The translations under genes were made by a program, and so were the position numbers. The notes under the pieces were generated by a model. It did no database searches, was not told the origin of the DNA, and worked only from the letters and a program-made list of their open reading frames with translations. Shown piece by piece: positions 20,888 through 29,128 of a stretch of 29,128 bases of DNA (within the stretch, counting starts at the first letter, position 1; each line of letters begins with the position of its first letter). The stretch comes from Anaeromyces robustus. Lineage: Eukaryota > Neocallimastigomycota > Neocallimastigomycetes > Neocallimastigales > Neocallimastigaceae. The DNA lies in contig MCFG01000461.1 of the NCBI GenBank assembly GCA_002104895.1, forward strand, positions 20,001-49,128. Reading direction: 5' to 3'.

Positions 20888-21830
20888 CAATCTATATTAA
20901 AGGATATGTAATAAGAAACTCAATTGTAATGATTGTAGTTAAATATCAGTTTTTGCAGTACATCTGTGTATGCCCCTCTGAAATAAAGCATTATCATTCT
21001 TACTATTAACTTAAATATTAATACAAATAATTTATTATACTTAATATAATAAAAAGTTTATAGTGTATAGAATAATATTATATATATATATATATTACTG
21101 TAACAGTTTTTTTTTTTTACCAAATTAATTAATATTTGATATATTTATATAATATATTATAATAGTTTATTTAACGGTTTGATATTTTATACATACAAAC
21201 TATTTATATATATATATAAATATATATATAAATAATATAATATTATTCATAGAGTAATGATATAACCAAATTTAGATATATTTATAATACCGATATAGTT
21301 ACAAATATATAAATATCATTTAAAGTTTTTTTTATATATGATTAATATATTATAGTTTATTTATCACTTTCTTCTTTATTATATAATTATATTTAATTAT
21401 AAGATATTATTATATAATAATATGTTTATTATAATAGGAATATTTATTCATAATGAATCATTACAAAAAAAAAAGTTATTATTTAATATACTTCAAAATG
21501 TTTTTTCTCTTTAATTAATATTAAAGTTTACTTTTTTATTTTACAGATAAGATATATATTATTAAAAATAACTTTTAAATACATTTAAATAAACAATTAT
21601 TAATTTGGAACTTAGCAAAAAAAATATAAAAAAATATAAAAAAGGAATTATTAAATAAAATGTATATATTTACATTTAAATATTATATAATGTCACAACA
21701 ATTAATTATAACAATATAAAACAATAAATAATATATTTAAAGATATATTTCAATATATTGTTTGAATATTTTAATTTTAATTAAATATTTATTGTATATT
21801 ATACATAATTCGCGAAAATAAAATAAATTC

Positions 21831-21831
<1 letters not shown>

Positions 21832-21870
<39 letters not shown>

Positions 21871-21889
21871 GTTGTTGTTGTTGTTGTTA
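21832..21889 (+). repeat. Compound (TTA)n(TTG)n microsatellite
   Basis: About 13 TTA/ATT units pass directly into six TTG units. On the minus strand it would read as AAC and AAT Asn codons, like the poly-Asn exon at 14, but no start codon or open gene surrounds it. Confidence 0.85.
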
Positions 21890-23874
21890 TGAAATTTTAA
21901 TATTAATGATTTTTTATTTTTTTAATTTTACATAATTAATTATTCATATATTACATTCAAAATATTATTGATAACTGATTTTAAATTTAACCATAGTTTT
22001 ATTCAACATTTCTTAATATTAATACAACATTATTACTTATATTAAAGTAATATGAAAACATAGTATCTTAAATTTTTTTTAATAATAATGAAGTTATATT
22101 TAATATAATATGTAAATATTTTAATCATAATTCTATTTTTATTATTATATATTTTTTATTCTTAAAAAATAATAATTCCAATTTTGATATTTATAATTAT
22201 GATTAATTATGATAAGAAATTTCTTGATTTTAAACAGAAATATTGATATTCATGTATTTTCATCATAAATAATAATACTTTAATATGTATATTTCTTCAA
22301 CCTATATAACATTTTAAAATCTTTTAATATAGAAATTTATTTATTTTAAAATCTTAGAAATTGATTATCTACAAATAGAAGATTTTTAATTGTCAAATTT
22401 ATTTATTGCTTGGTGAGTGAAGCAAGTTCTGTACAAACCAAACTAATGGGAAAACGAGAAAACCTATCAAAGTCACTGCATCGAATAAGATATTTTATAA
22501 ATGTATGATTTAGTCTCAATAATAAACAGAATAAAATAAGATAAGAAGAAAAAATAATTTATAATGTTATTTAATTTTAAATAAAGATTGTAATTTTAAT
22601 TTTTATATGAAAATATATGTATATAAATTATTAAAAATTAACAATTGATAAATAAATTATTTGTATGTCTTTTTTTTTTAATAGTAAAATTTATATATAT
22701 ATATATATTATAATTATTTTAGTTTTTAACAATAATATATATTATTATTATTCATTTATTTATTATTCATTATTAGAATTATAATCATTCTTTTTATTAT
22801 TATTTTAACTTTATCCTCTTGTGATACATTTTATTTAAGCTTATTAAAATCATTTTATTATAATTATTTTTATTATAATTTTTTATTTTTTTCTTAATTA
22901 TGGAACATACTATATTATTAATATTTAAAATTATATCAATGATAAAAAAAATAAAAAATTTGATTAAATAATAAGAAATTAGATTTTAGTGTTTAATATA
23001 TATTATATTACAATTATTCTGTTAAATTATTATAGTTCATAAAAATATAAATAGAGAGTGGAATTCTCATTTTATTCTCTAATTTCATTACAACTAAAAG
23101 TACTATAAATAAAGTTAAATTAATATAAATATTTAAAACTAATTCAAAACTTTAAAATTTATTATATTAATTAGATTATAAACAAATTGGATATATATTG
23201 CGTATTTAAATAATATTGTTTGCTTATTTCATGTTTTCTTTATAAAGAGGTCTTTTATAATATTCCATATTATATAATTTATAATAGAAAAGTATTTAAA
23301 AAACAATTAAATAATATATATAATAAATAAAAGACATAATAAATAAATATTTATACTCTCATAAAATAAATATATAAAATAAAAATAATCATGTTATTTA
23401 ATTTTTTTCTTCTTATATATCTTTATATATTTATAATATCTTTTTTTTTTTTTTTTTCAAAAAAATTTATTAAATAGATTTTAAATTATATTAACGTATA
23501 CACTTACGTATATATAAATATATTTATATATATATTTATAAAAAATATTTATTAATAATAATACTATTTTTATCACTAATATTTCTATTATTTATTTCTA
23601 TTTATTTCTATTGTTATTACTTATTATTATTACTTATTATTATTTAATAATATTTTTATTTGTATTAAGAAACTTACTGTTATTAAATTATAATTATAAT
23701 TATTATATTTATTTAATATAAAAATATTGGTTTTAATCATTAATATTAAAGTTTGATAGTATTGAGTATTAGTTTTATATTCCTTTTTATTATTTCTTGT
23801 TTTGTTTTCCATATAACATTTTTACTTGACTTTGTTTTTTTTTTTTTTGTTTGGTTTTTTTCCTTTAGTAAAGT

Positions 23875-24441
23875 TTATTCTTCTGGTGTACATCCAACTT
23901 TATCATTAATAGTAATATATAAATCCCAAGTTTTAGTACAAGAAATGCCAAATATTCCATAATATTTAAATACTATAAGAGTTTTTAATATAGAATGATC
24001 ACCAAAGTTTATTTTACCACTCTCTTTATCACTTTGATAATAAAAACCTTCAAAAGATACATGATCTCCTTTATCATTAACACAATAACTTCTATTTTTA
24101 TTTTGAACACCAAAAATTGCCATATTATATTGACCGGATGGACAATAAGCAATAACATCAATACCTACACGATCTTCATTATCATCTGTTTCTTTTCTAA
24201 AAGTTTCATAATAATTTGCAATAGGATCTCTTAATTCACAATCTTCACCCTTAATGAAAATAGGTAGAGAATTAAATCCAATACCACATACTGTATTATG
24301 ATCGTCACATGGGGTTATTCCACATAATGGATTTTTTTCAATTTCTTTGTATATTTTATAATTTATTTCATCAGTAAATCTTGCTTTAACAAGACTAATC
24401 AAATAAAATATTATAAATAAATTTATGATTTGCATATTCAT
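23875..24441 (-). CDS. Secreted eight-cysteine protein, unknown function
   Basis: 188 residues in a single exon; not recognised. Residues 1-20 (NLFIIFYLISLVKA core) are a signal peptide with likely cleavage before RFTDE. The mature part has eight Cys at 40, 45, 52, 68, 100, 120, 168 and 184, an even number consistent with four disulfides. It is acidic (for example KETDDNEDR at 83-91) with an N-glycosylation sequon (NRS, 116-118). There is no C-terminal hydrophobic tail or dockerin, so it is probably released or wall-associated. Sequence with normal codon composition in an AT desert supports a real gene. The start may be Met1 or Met3. It lies about 940 bases downstream of the solute-binding-protein gene on the same strand, and both are single-exon and secretory, but no functional link is shown. 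A fold related to small secreted fungal proteins is possible but cannot be named. Confidence 0.8.
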   Translation of the reverse strand: MNMQIINLFIIFYLISLVKARFTDEINYKIYKEIEKNPLCGITPCDDHNTVCGIGFNSLPIFIKGEDCELRDPIANYYETFRKETDDNEDRVGIDVIAYCPSGQYNMAIFGVQNKNRSYCVNDKGDHVSFEGFYYQSDKESGKINFGDHSILKTLIVFKYYGIFGISCTKTWDLYITINDKVGCTPEE

Positions 24442-25379
24442 TTATACCGAATAAAAAATAACAAATATATATATATATAAATAATTTAATGTTTCTTTTT
24501 ATATTGATGTTTTCCTATAAGTATTTTATAATAATTATTAAAAAAAGGATGTTTATACTTTTAAATTTTTTTTGTTTTATATTATAATATATTAATATAT
24601 CAAATTAATTATATATATTTAATCGAAAAAGAAAAAATTAAGAATAAAAAAAAAAAATTTTTTTTTTCGTTTTTATTTAATTTTATTATTATGATTTAAT
24701 TAATTGTTAATATTATTTTAATCAAAACAAGTTTAATATTATTTTAATCAAAATAAACTTATATATTTTTTATTAAAATTTTAAACATATTAATTAAATT
24801 ATTTTAATTATGAATAAATTTGATTAACTAAATAAAATTATTGGTATATACATTTTAAACATGATGTTTTCGAAATATAATTTTACTATTAATTGATAAA
24901 ATGTTTAAATAATTATAAAATTATAATAATTAAATGAAATTATATATATATATTATTTTTTGTATTAATATAGTATAATTATATTTATATTCATAATCTA
25001 TTAAATAAATAAAGTATAAAGATTTAATTAATTGTTGATAATATTATTTTAATTAAAATTAATATATATTTTTTATTAAAATTTAAACATATTTAAAAAA
25101 TTTATTTTAATTATGAATAAATTTGATTAACTAAATAAAATTATTGGTATATATATTTTAAACATGATGTTTTCGAAATAAAATTTTATTATTAATTAAT
25201 AAAATGTTTAAATAATTATAAAATTATAATAATTATATGAAATTATATATATATTTTATTTTTTGTTTTAATATAATATAATTATATTTATATACATATC
25301 TATTAAATAAATAAAATATAACTTATTTAACATTCAATCTAACATTAGAGTTTTTTTAATGCAATCTACATATTTACAT
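24442..25379. other. Intergenic region between the two secretory genes
   Basis: AT-rich and without coding sequence. Most of it is a two-unit imperfect duplication (24693-25322). It should include the promoter of the eight-cysteine gene and the 3' UTR of the binding-protein gene; a short pure A-then-T palindromic run is at about 24647-24667. Confidence 0.7.
24693..25322 (+). repeat. Imperfect tandem duplication, period about 328 bp
   Basis: Unit 1 (24693-25020) and unit 2 (25021-25322) share long blocks, including GATTTAATTAATTGTT at the start, AACATGATGTTTTCGAAAT in the middle and CTATTAAATAAATAAA at the end. Differences are scattered substitutions and small indels, the largest being an extra copy of AATATTATTTTAATCAAAA in unit 1. 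The duplication is older than the one at 20757. Confidence 0.85.
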
Positions 25380-26258
25380 TTACATAATTACGTATAATAA
25401 GCTAACTATGAAAGCAAGTAAAATACTAACTACTTTATTTTGACTAAACTTTATAGCACCAGAGTTATCACCTTCTTTTTGATTAGAGACCATTAAATCT
25501 GGAAGACCATACTCACTATATTTTTCGGCAATTTTAGCAACAGTTCCATCATTAATTAATTCATCTAGAACTTTTTGAACTTTATCTCTAACTTCGGTAT
25601 TACCTTTTTTGAAAGCTACACCTAAATTTTCTGAAATAATTTCTTCTTCAATGATTTTAAATTCACTATTTTTACTAACTTGTACTTTAGCAACTGGTAA
25701 ATCTGCAATAACTGCATCACATGAACCACTTTTTAAATCATTAAAAGCAATAGAATAATCAGAAATTTCTTTTAATTCTTTAAAAGTATCGCCTAAATCT
25801 TTTTTAGTTCCTTTTAAAGCCTTTACAGAAGAACAATCTTTTAAAGCTTCTACTATTTTTTCTTTTAAATCATCTAAACTTTTGATATCATTACTTTTAA
25901 CAACAACAACTTGTTTATTTTTAATGTATGGTTCAGTCCATGTATAATCATTTTCTCTACCATCAATAGTAAAACAACTCCAAAAACAGTCTATTGTGCC
26001 ATCATTTAGTTTGTCTGTCTTATCTTCCCAAGCTACAGGAATTTCATTTAGAGTCCATCCAGCCTTTTTAACAACTTCATTAGCTAATTCAGCATCAAAA
26101 CCAGCAACATTATTATTATTATCTAAATAAGTGAATGGTTCAGTTTCAGTATCAAAACCAAACTTCAATTCTTTATCGCTATTATCAGTACTAAGAGCCC
26201 TACCACCAATAATTGAGAATGCTAATAATACAAAACTTAAAACCGTTTTATTGTTCAT
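25380..26258 (-). CDS. GPI-anchored bacterial-type amino-acid-binding protein (SBP_bac_3)
   Basis: 292 residues, single exon. Residues 1-21 are a signal peptide (SFVLLAFSIIGGRA). Residues about 30-250 form a type-3 solute-binding domain, in bacteria the periplasmic or lipoprotein receptor of polar amino-acid ABC transporters. Diagnostic stretches are TEPFTYLDNNNNVAGFDAEL (39-58), DGTIDCFWSCFTIDGREND (86-104), YTWTEPYIKNKQVVVVKS (105-122), SGSCDAVIADLPVA (177-190) and DGTVAKIAEKYSEYG (237-251). Arg101 sits where bacterial members hold the ligand carboxylate. There is no lipobox. Instead the C-terminus has a polar linker (NQKEGDNSGA) and a final hydrophobic stretch with almost no trailing residues (VVSILLAFIVSLLYVIM), typical of a GPI-anchor signal. 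So the fungus likely displays a bacterial amino-acid receptor domain on its surface. Origin by transfer from a rumen bacterium is inferred from the domain and the absence of introns. No permease or ATPase is nearby. A tail-anchored form is the alternative. Confidence 0.9.
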   Translation of the reverse strand: MNNKTVLSFVLLAFSIIGGRALSTDNSDKELKFGFDTETEPFTYLDNNNNVAGFDAELANEVVKKAGWTLNEIPVAWEDKTDKLNDGTIDCFWSCFTIDGRENDYTWTEPYIKNKQVVVVKSNDIKSLDDLKEKIVEALKDCSSVKALKGTKKDLGDTFKELKEISDYSIAFNDLKSGSCDAVIADLPVAKVQVSKNSEFKIIEEEIISENLGVAFKKGNTEVRDKVQKVLDELINDGTVAKIAEKYSEYGLPDLMVSNQKEGDNSGAIKFSQNKVVSILLAFIVSLLYVIM

Positions 26259-27884
26259 CGTGAAAGAAAAATAATAATATATATAATAATAATATTATTA
26301 TTATTATTAAAATTTAATAACTTTTAGGTAGATTTCTTATAATAAATACCTAAAAAAAGGAATAACTTTTATATTTTAATTTTAATAGGTAGTTTTTCCT
26401 ATAATAAAACTAAAATAAAAAAAATAAAATAAGGAAAAAAAAAGGAAAAAATCTTTTATATATTTTGATGAATTAAAAATTCTAATTTTTATAAAAACAA
26501 TATTTTTTTGTAATATATAAATTAAAAATTCATATATAATCATTCAAGTTGACTTTAATATTTTAAATTTTAAATAGTAAACAAAATTAGTTTTTATATA
26601 ATATAGCATTTTAAATTTTAAAAAGTAAACAAAAAAAGTTTTTATAAAATAAGTATGTCATAATTTATTTAAATCAAAAATATAAAATGAATATAAAATA
26701 TTAGGTTAAATTATTGAAATTTATAATAATAAAGGCATTCCGAATGTAATTCCAGAATTAAATATTATGAAAATGAAAATTATCTAATAAATATTATAAT
26801 TATAATATTATTAATATACTATAATAATAGTAAAATGTTTCTTTTTTTGAACAAAATATATTTAATCTACTTTTAATGATATAGACAAAATGTCAGATAA
26901 CAAATTTATTTTTGTTAAATGAGGGTAGTTTTGGTTTAATAATGGTCAGGTCAAGATGTTTAATTAATAACAAAATAACTAATTAAACAAATATATAATT
27001 AATAGGCAAATTTATTTATTAATACACAATAAATTAATTAATTAAAAGAACACTTTTTTAAAATAATTAAGTTTTATAATAATATTTTTTATTAATAATT
27101 AATTAAGAAAAGTTTAAATAATAATTAGATTATTAAGTCATTAATTCTAAGTTATTTAGTTAATAATCTTACAAAGATTAAAAGGAATTGTAATTTCAAT
27201 CCTTATTTATACTTTTTCTAAATCTAATAATTATTAATACATTTAATTATTATAATCTATTGATAATATATTTATACATGTATAATTTTAAATAAAATAT
27301 ATGAATAAAATAATATTGATAAAAATCTAACTATATAAAACTAATATAAAACTATATAAACTATTAATAAATTTAATGATAAGAATTTATAATCTAAGAT
27401 TTAGATTTATAACTATTCTAATTATTTAACTAGTTAACTATTTAATTATTTTAATTGTTTAGTATACTATTTAATTATTTATCTATATATTAATTATTTT
27501 TATCTTTGGATTTTTATAATCTTTTCTGTATAATTAATTCTAGATAAAATGGGATATTTTTAATTATTTAAGATCTTAAGTAAATTTTAAATCTTTTTGA
27601 GATTTTTAGAATTCTAAGAATTTCTGTAAATTAATATAATAATCAACTATTCTAATTTTTATAAAAATAATTAACAATTATTATAATATATTATATAAAT
27701 TATTATTATTATTCTAATTAATATTTTATAAATTATTTGAAGGCGTTTTCTGTATATCTGAATGATTATTATTATTATAAATTATAATATAATTATTGAA
27801 ATAAAAAGATTTTATCTATATAAAATATTATAATTATTTATTTATGGATCCTTGTAAATATTTAATTATATTTTTATATTGTAT
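26259..27884. other. AT-rich region upstream of the binding-protein gene
   Basis: No gene seen on either strand. It should hold the promoter and 5' UTR of the binding-protein gene near 26259-26500. An inverted motif AGGTA/TACCT occurs near 26325-26350 and a short duplication at 26561-26650. The rest is AT repeats. Confidence 0.65.
26561..26650 (+). repeat. 48-bp-period imperfect tandem duplication
   Basis: TTTTAAATTTTAAATAGTAA at 26561 recurs as TTTTAAATTTTAAAAAGTAA at 26609, with matching downstream sequence (ACAAAA, then GTTTTTATA). A few substitutions separate the two units. Confidence 0.8.
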
Positions 27885-28031
27885 AAACCTTTAAAGTCCA
27901 ATATCTCGCCAACCAGTGGTCCAAATGGGCTGAAATTCAGATATGTTGTAGCTCTTGAGCAGAGCTTCTCAATGAGCATAAAATCAAGCGGAAATCTTCA
28001 ATATTTGCCAAGTTATCGTTATTTTTCTTCT
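27885..28031. other. GC-balanced island, possible mobile-element remnant
   Basis: About 145 bases (starting near AACCTTTAAAGTCC, ending near CCAAGTTATCG) stand out sharply from the AT-rich surroundings. The plus strand is open for about 50 codons (KSNISPTSGPNGLKFRYVVA and onward), without a start Met near its beginning. No protein family recognised. It may be part of a repeat or terminal region of a transposable element, or a conserved exon. Confidence 0.4.
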
Positions 28032-28145
28032 GATTATTTTTATTAATATCTTAAGGGTTAAATTAAGTTGATTAATATTTATTTAATTTGTCCAAACCCT
28101 TTACAATATCAATTTAAATACTTTTTAATATTTGTTTATTTTATT

Positions 28146-28290
28146 GAAAATCGAATTTTAAGTGATTTAGTCAATAACGAAATTTAAATGTAATTGATCT
28201 ATTAGTGAATTTCAATTTTAAATCCACTAATATTCGCGACATCGCTCCCCCAAAGAAAATCGAATTCCAGGCGATTGTCAATAACCAAAT
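28146..28290 (+). repeat. Diverged direct repeat pair
   Basis: GAAAATCGAATTTTAAGTGA at 28146 and GAAAATCGAATTCCAGGCGA at 28255, both followed by a TCAATAAC block, are imperfect copies of about 36 bases, 109 bases apart. Confidence 0.7.
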
Positions 28291-28495
28291 AATATGAATT
28301 AAAGTTTGGAATTAATAATTTTAAATAATTTATAGTTGAAAATAATATATATGAATATATTATAAGTTGAATAATAAATATATAATATAAAATAGTTGAT
28401 ATTAAATTTTTAAAGATTTTTAATTGAATGATATATTTTGAATATATTGCAATATATGGAAATTTAAATTGAAAAAAAAAATTTTTAAAATTTAT

Positions 28496-28497
<2 letters not shown>

Positions 28498-28534
<37 letters not shown>
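28498..28534 (+). repeat. T37 homopolymer
   Basis: Thirty-seven T, similar in length to the LINE tails on the left, but I see no LINE sequence next to it. It may be the tail of a minus-strand retrocopy I cannot recognise, or simple slippage. Confidence 0.8.
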
Positions 28535-28542
<8 letters not shown>

Positions 28543-29128
28543 AATTAATAAAAATTTTTTTTTTTTTTGAAAAATTATTAAAAAAAAAATTTTTTTATTT
28601 TTGAATAATAAAATTGATATCAATAATAGTGAATATTTTGTAATAAAATTGAATATTTTTAATAATTAATAGTCCATTTTAATATTAATTTTGATAATAA
28701 TTGAGTGTGTATATTGTATATTTTGATTTTTAGTGTAAAATTGTAATTTTTGAAATAAAGATGTAAAACGATCGCATGTTAAATTTTATTAAAATTGAAG
28801 TGTTTTTTAATTTTTATTGATTATTTAATTTATATGAAAAATTTGAAAAAATTTTTTGAAATTGAAATTTCAATTTGTTATGAATTTTGTTGAAATTTCA
28901 AAATGAATTGTTGAGATGAGTCTATGGTGTGTTAATAATTATTGTTGATATTTGTTTTTTGAATTATATTATTGATTTTTTATATATTGGTGTAAATTAA
29001 ATTGAAATTAATGTTTGCGAATGTTTTTATTGAAATTGATTAATAATTCTTGGTAACGTGGGTCGTTTTCAATAACTGTTGCAGGCACCCAGTGCCAGGT
29101 TAGTCTATGTTTATATCTTATTTTGTAT

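Larger units (their letters stand above)
14652..23874. other. 9.2-kb AT desert, no confident gene
   Basis: Nearly all A/T, with microsatellites, homopolymer runs and palindromic AT stretches. No open frame of convincing coding character and no tRNA-like B box. The first few hundred bases should contain the glycogen synthase promoter, but no element can be named. Three small GC-richer islands, near 18876-18928 (+), 20940-20990 (+) and 22399-22494 (-), could be short terminal exons. Confidence 0.6.
28032..29128. other. Right-end region with repeats, no gene seen
   Basis: Mostly AT-rich with a diverged direct-repeat pair (28146-28290), a T37 tract (28498-28534) and a GC-richer end (about 29048-29105, CGTGGGTCG and GGCACCCAGTGCC). 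No open frame of note. A feature continuing past the window edge cannot be excluded. Confidence 0.5.

Noticed and set aside
14652-23874. tRNA genes, CRISPR arrays or rRNA in the AT desert
   Set aside because: No GGTTCRANYCC-type B box, no regularly spaced repeats with unique spacers, and no rRNA-like sequence seen.
23630-23962. Open frames of 60 residues (minus) and 69 residues (plus) near the eight-cysteine gene
   Set aside because: The first is AT-rich noncoding composition with no upstream support, and the second overlaps the 3' end of the gene in antisense.
24642-24667. A-run followed by T-run as a terminator hairpin
   Set aside because: Homopolymer pairs of this kind are everywhere in the AT-rich DNA, and a bacterial-type terminator is not expected in a fungal genome.
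25380-26258. Bacterial contamination as the source of the solute-binding gene
   Set aside because: It lies in the same AT-rich DNA, has a eukaryotic-type C-terminal anchor signal in place of a lipobox, and its codon use matches the neighbouring gene.

Overview
The window looks like nuclear DNA of an anaerobic gut fungus (Neocallimastigomycota; genus not resolvable). Three things point there: intergenic DNA that is almost pure A and T over thousands of bases, a fungal-type glycogen synthase with a short AT-rich intron, and an intronless surface protein of clearly bacterial solute-binding type, as expected of a rumen fungus that takes up bacterial genes. Asn-rich low-complexity runs and long A/T tracts fit the same picture. 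The assignment is inference; Dictyostelium-like amoebae are the main alternative, but the glycogen synthase reads as fungal.

Layout. Positions 14-1028 hold a small, unrecognised three-exon plus-strand gene starting with a poly-Asn run. Positions 1337 to about 10730 are a stack of related non-LTR (LINE) retrotransposons, all on the minus strand: an old 3' fragment (a, 1337-2088), a second old copy (b) split into 2089-3111 and 10599 to about 10730, and, inside copy b, a young composite insertion (3112-10598). The composite holds one LINE with an intact 1474-residue endonuclease/reverse transcriptase ORF, then head-to-tail a nearly identical 5'-truncated copy, then 86 bases of unknown origin. 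One 12-bp target-site duplication (AACCCCAGTTGG) flanks the whole, which suggests a single integration event with template jumping.

Positions 12060-14651 (minus) encode glycogen synthase in two exons, with catalytic Glu pair, allosteric Arg cluster and regulatory C-terminal tail all visible. Positions 14652-23874 are a roughly 9.2-kb AT desert with microsatellites, a 64-bp tandem duplication and a few small GC-richer islands that may be terminal exons of unrecognised small genes.

Positions 23875-26258 (minus) hold two single-exon genes for secreted or surface proteins: a 188-residue eight-cysteine secreted protein of unknown function, and a 292-residue bacterial-type amino-acid-binding protein (SBP_bac_3) with a signal peptide and a GPI-anchor-like C-terminus. 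A 328-bp imperfect duplication lies between them. The rest of the right end has no recognisable gene, but carries a roughly 145-bp GC-balanced island and a diverged repeat pair suggesting a mobile-element remnant. Except for glycogen synthase (glycogen storage), I see no pathway linking these genes.
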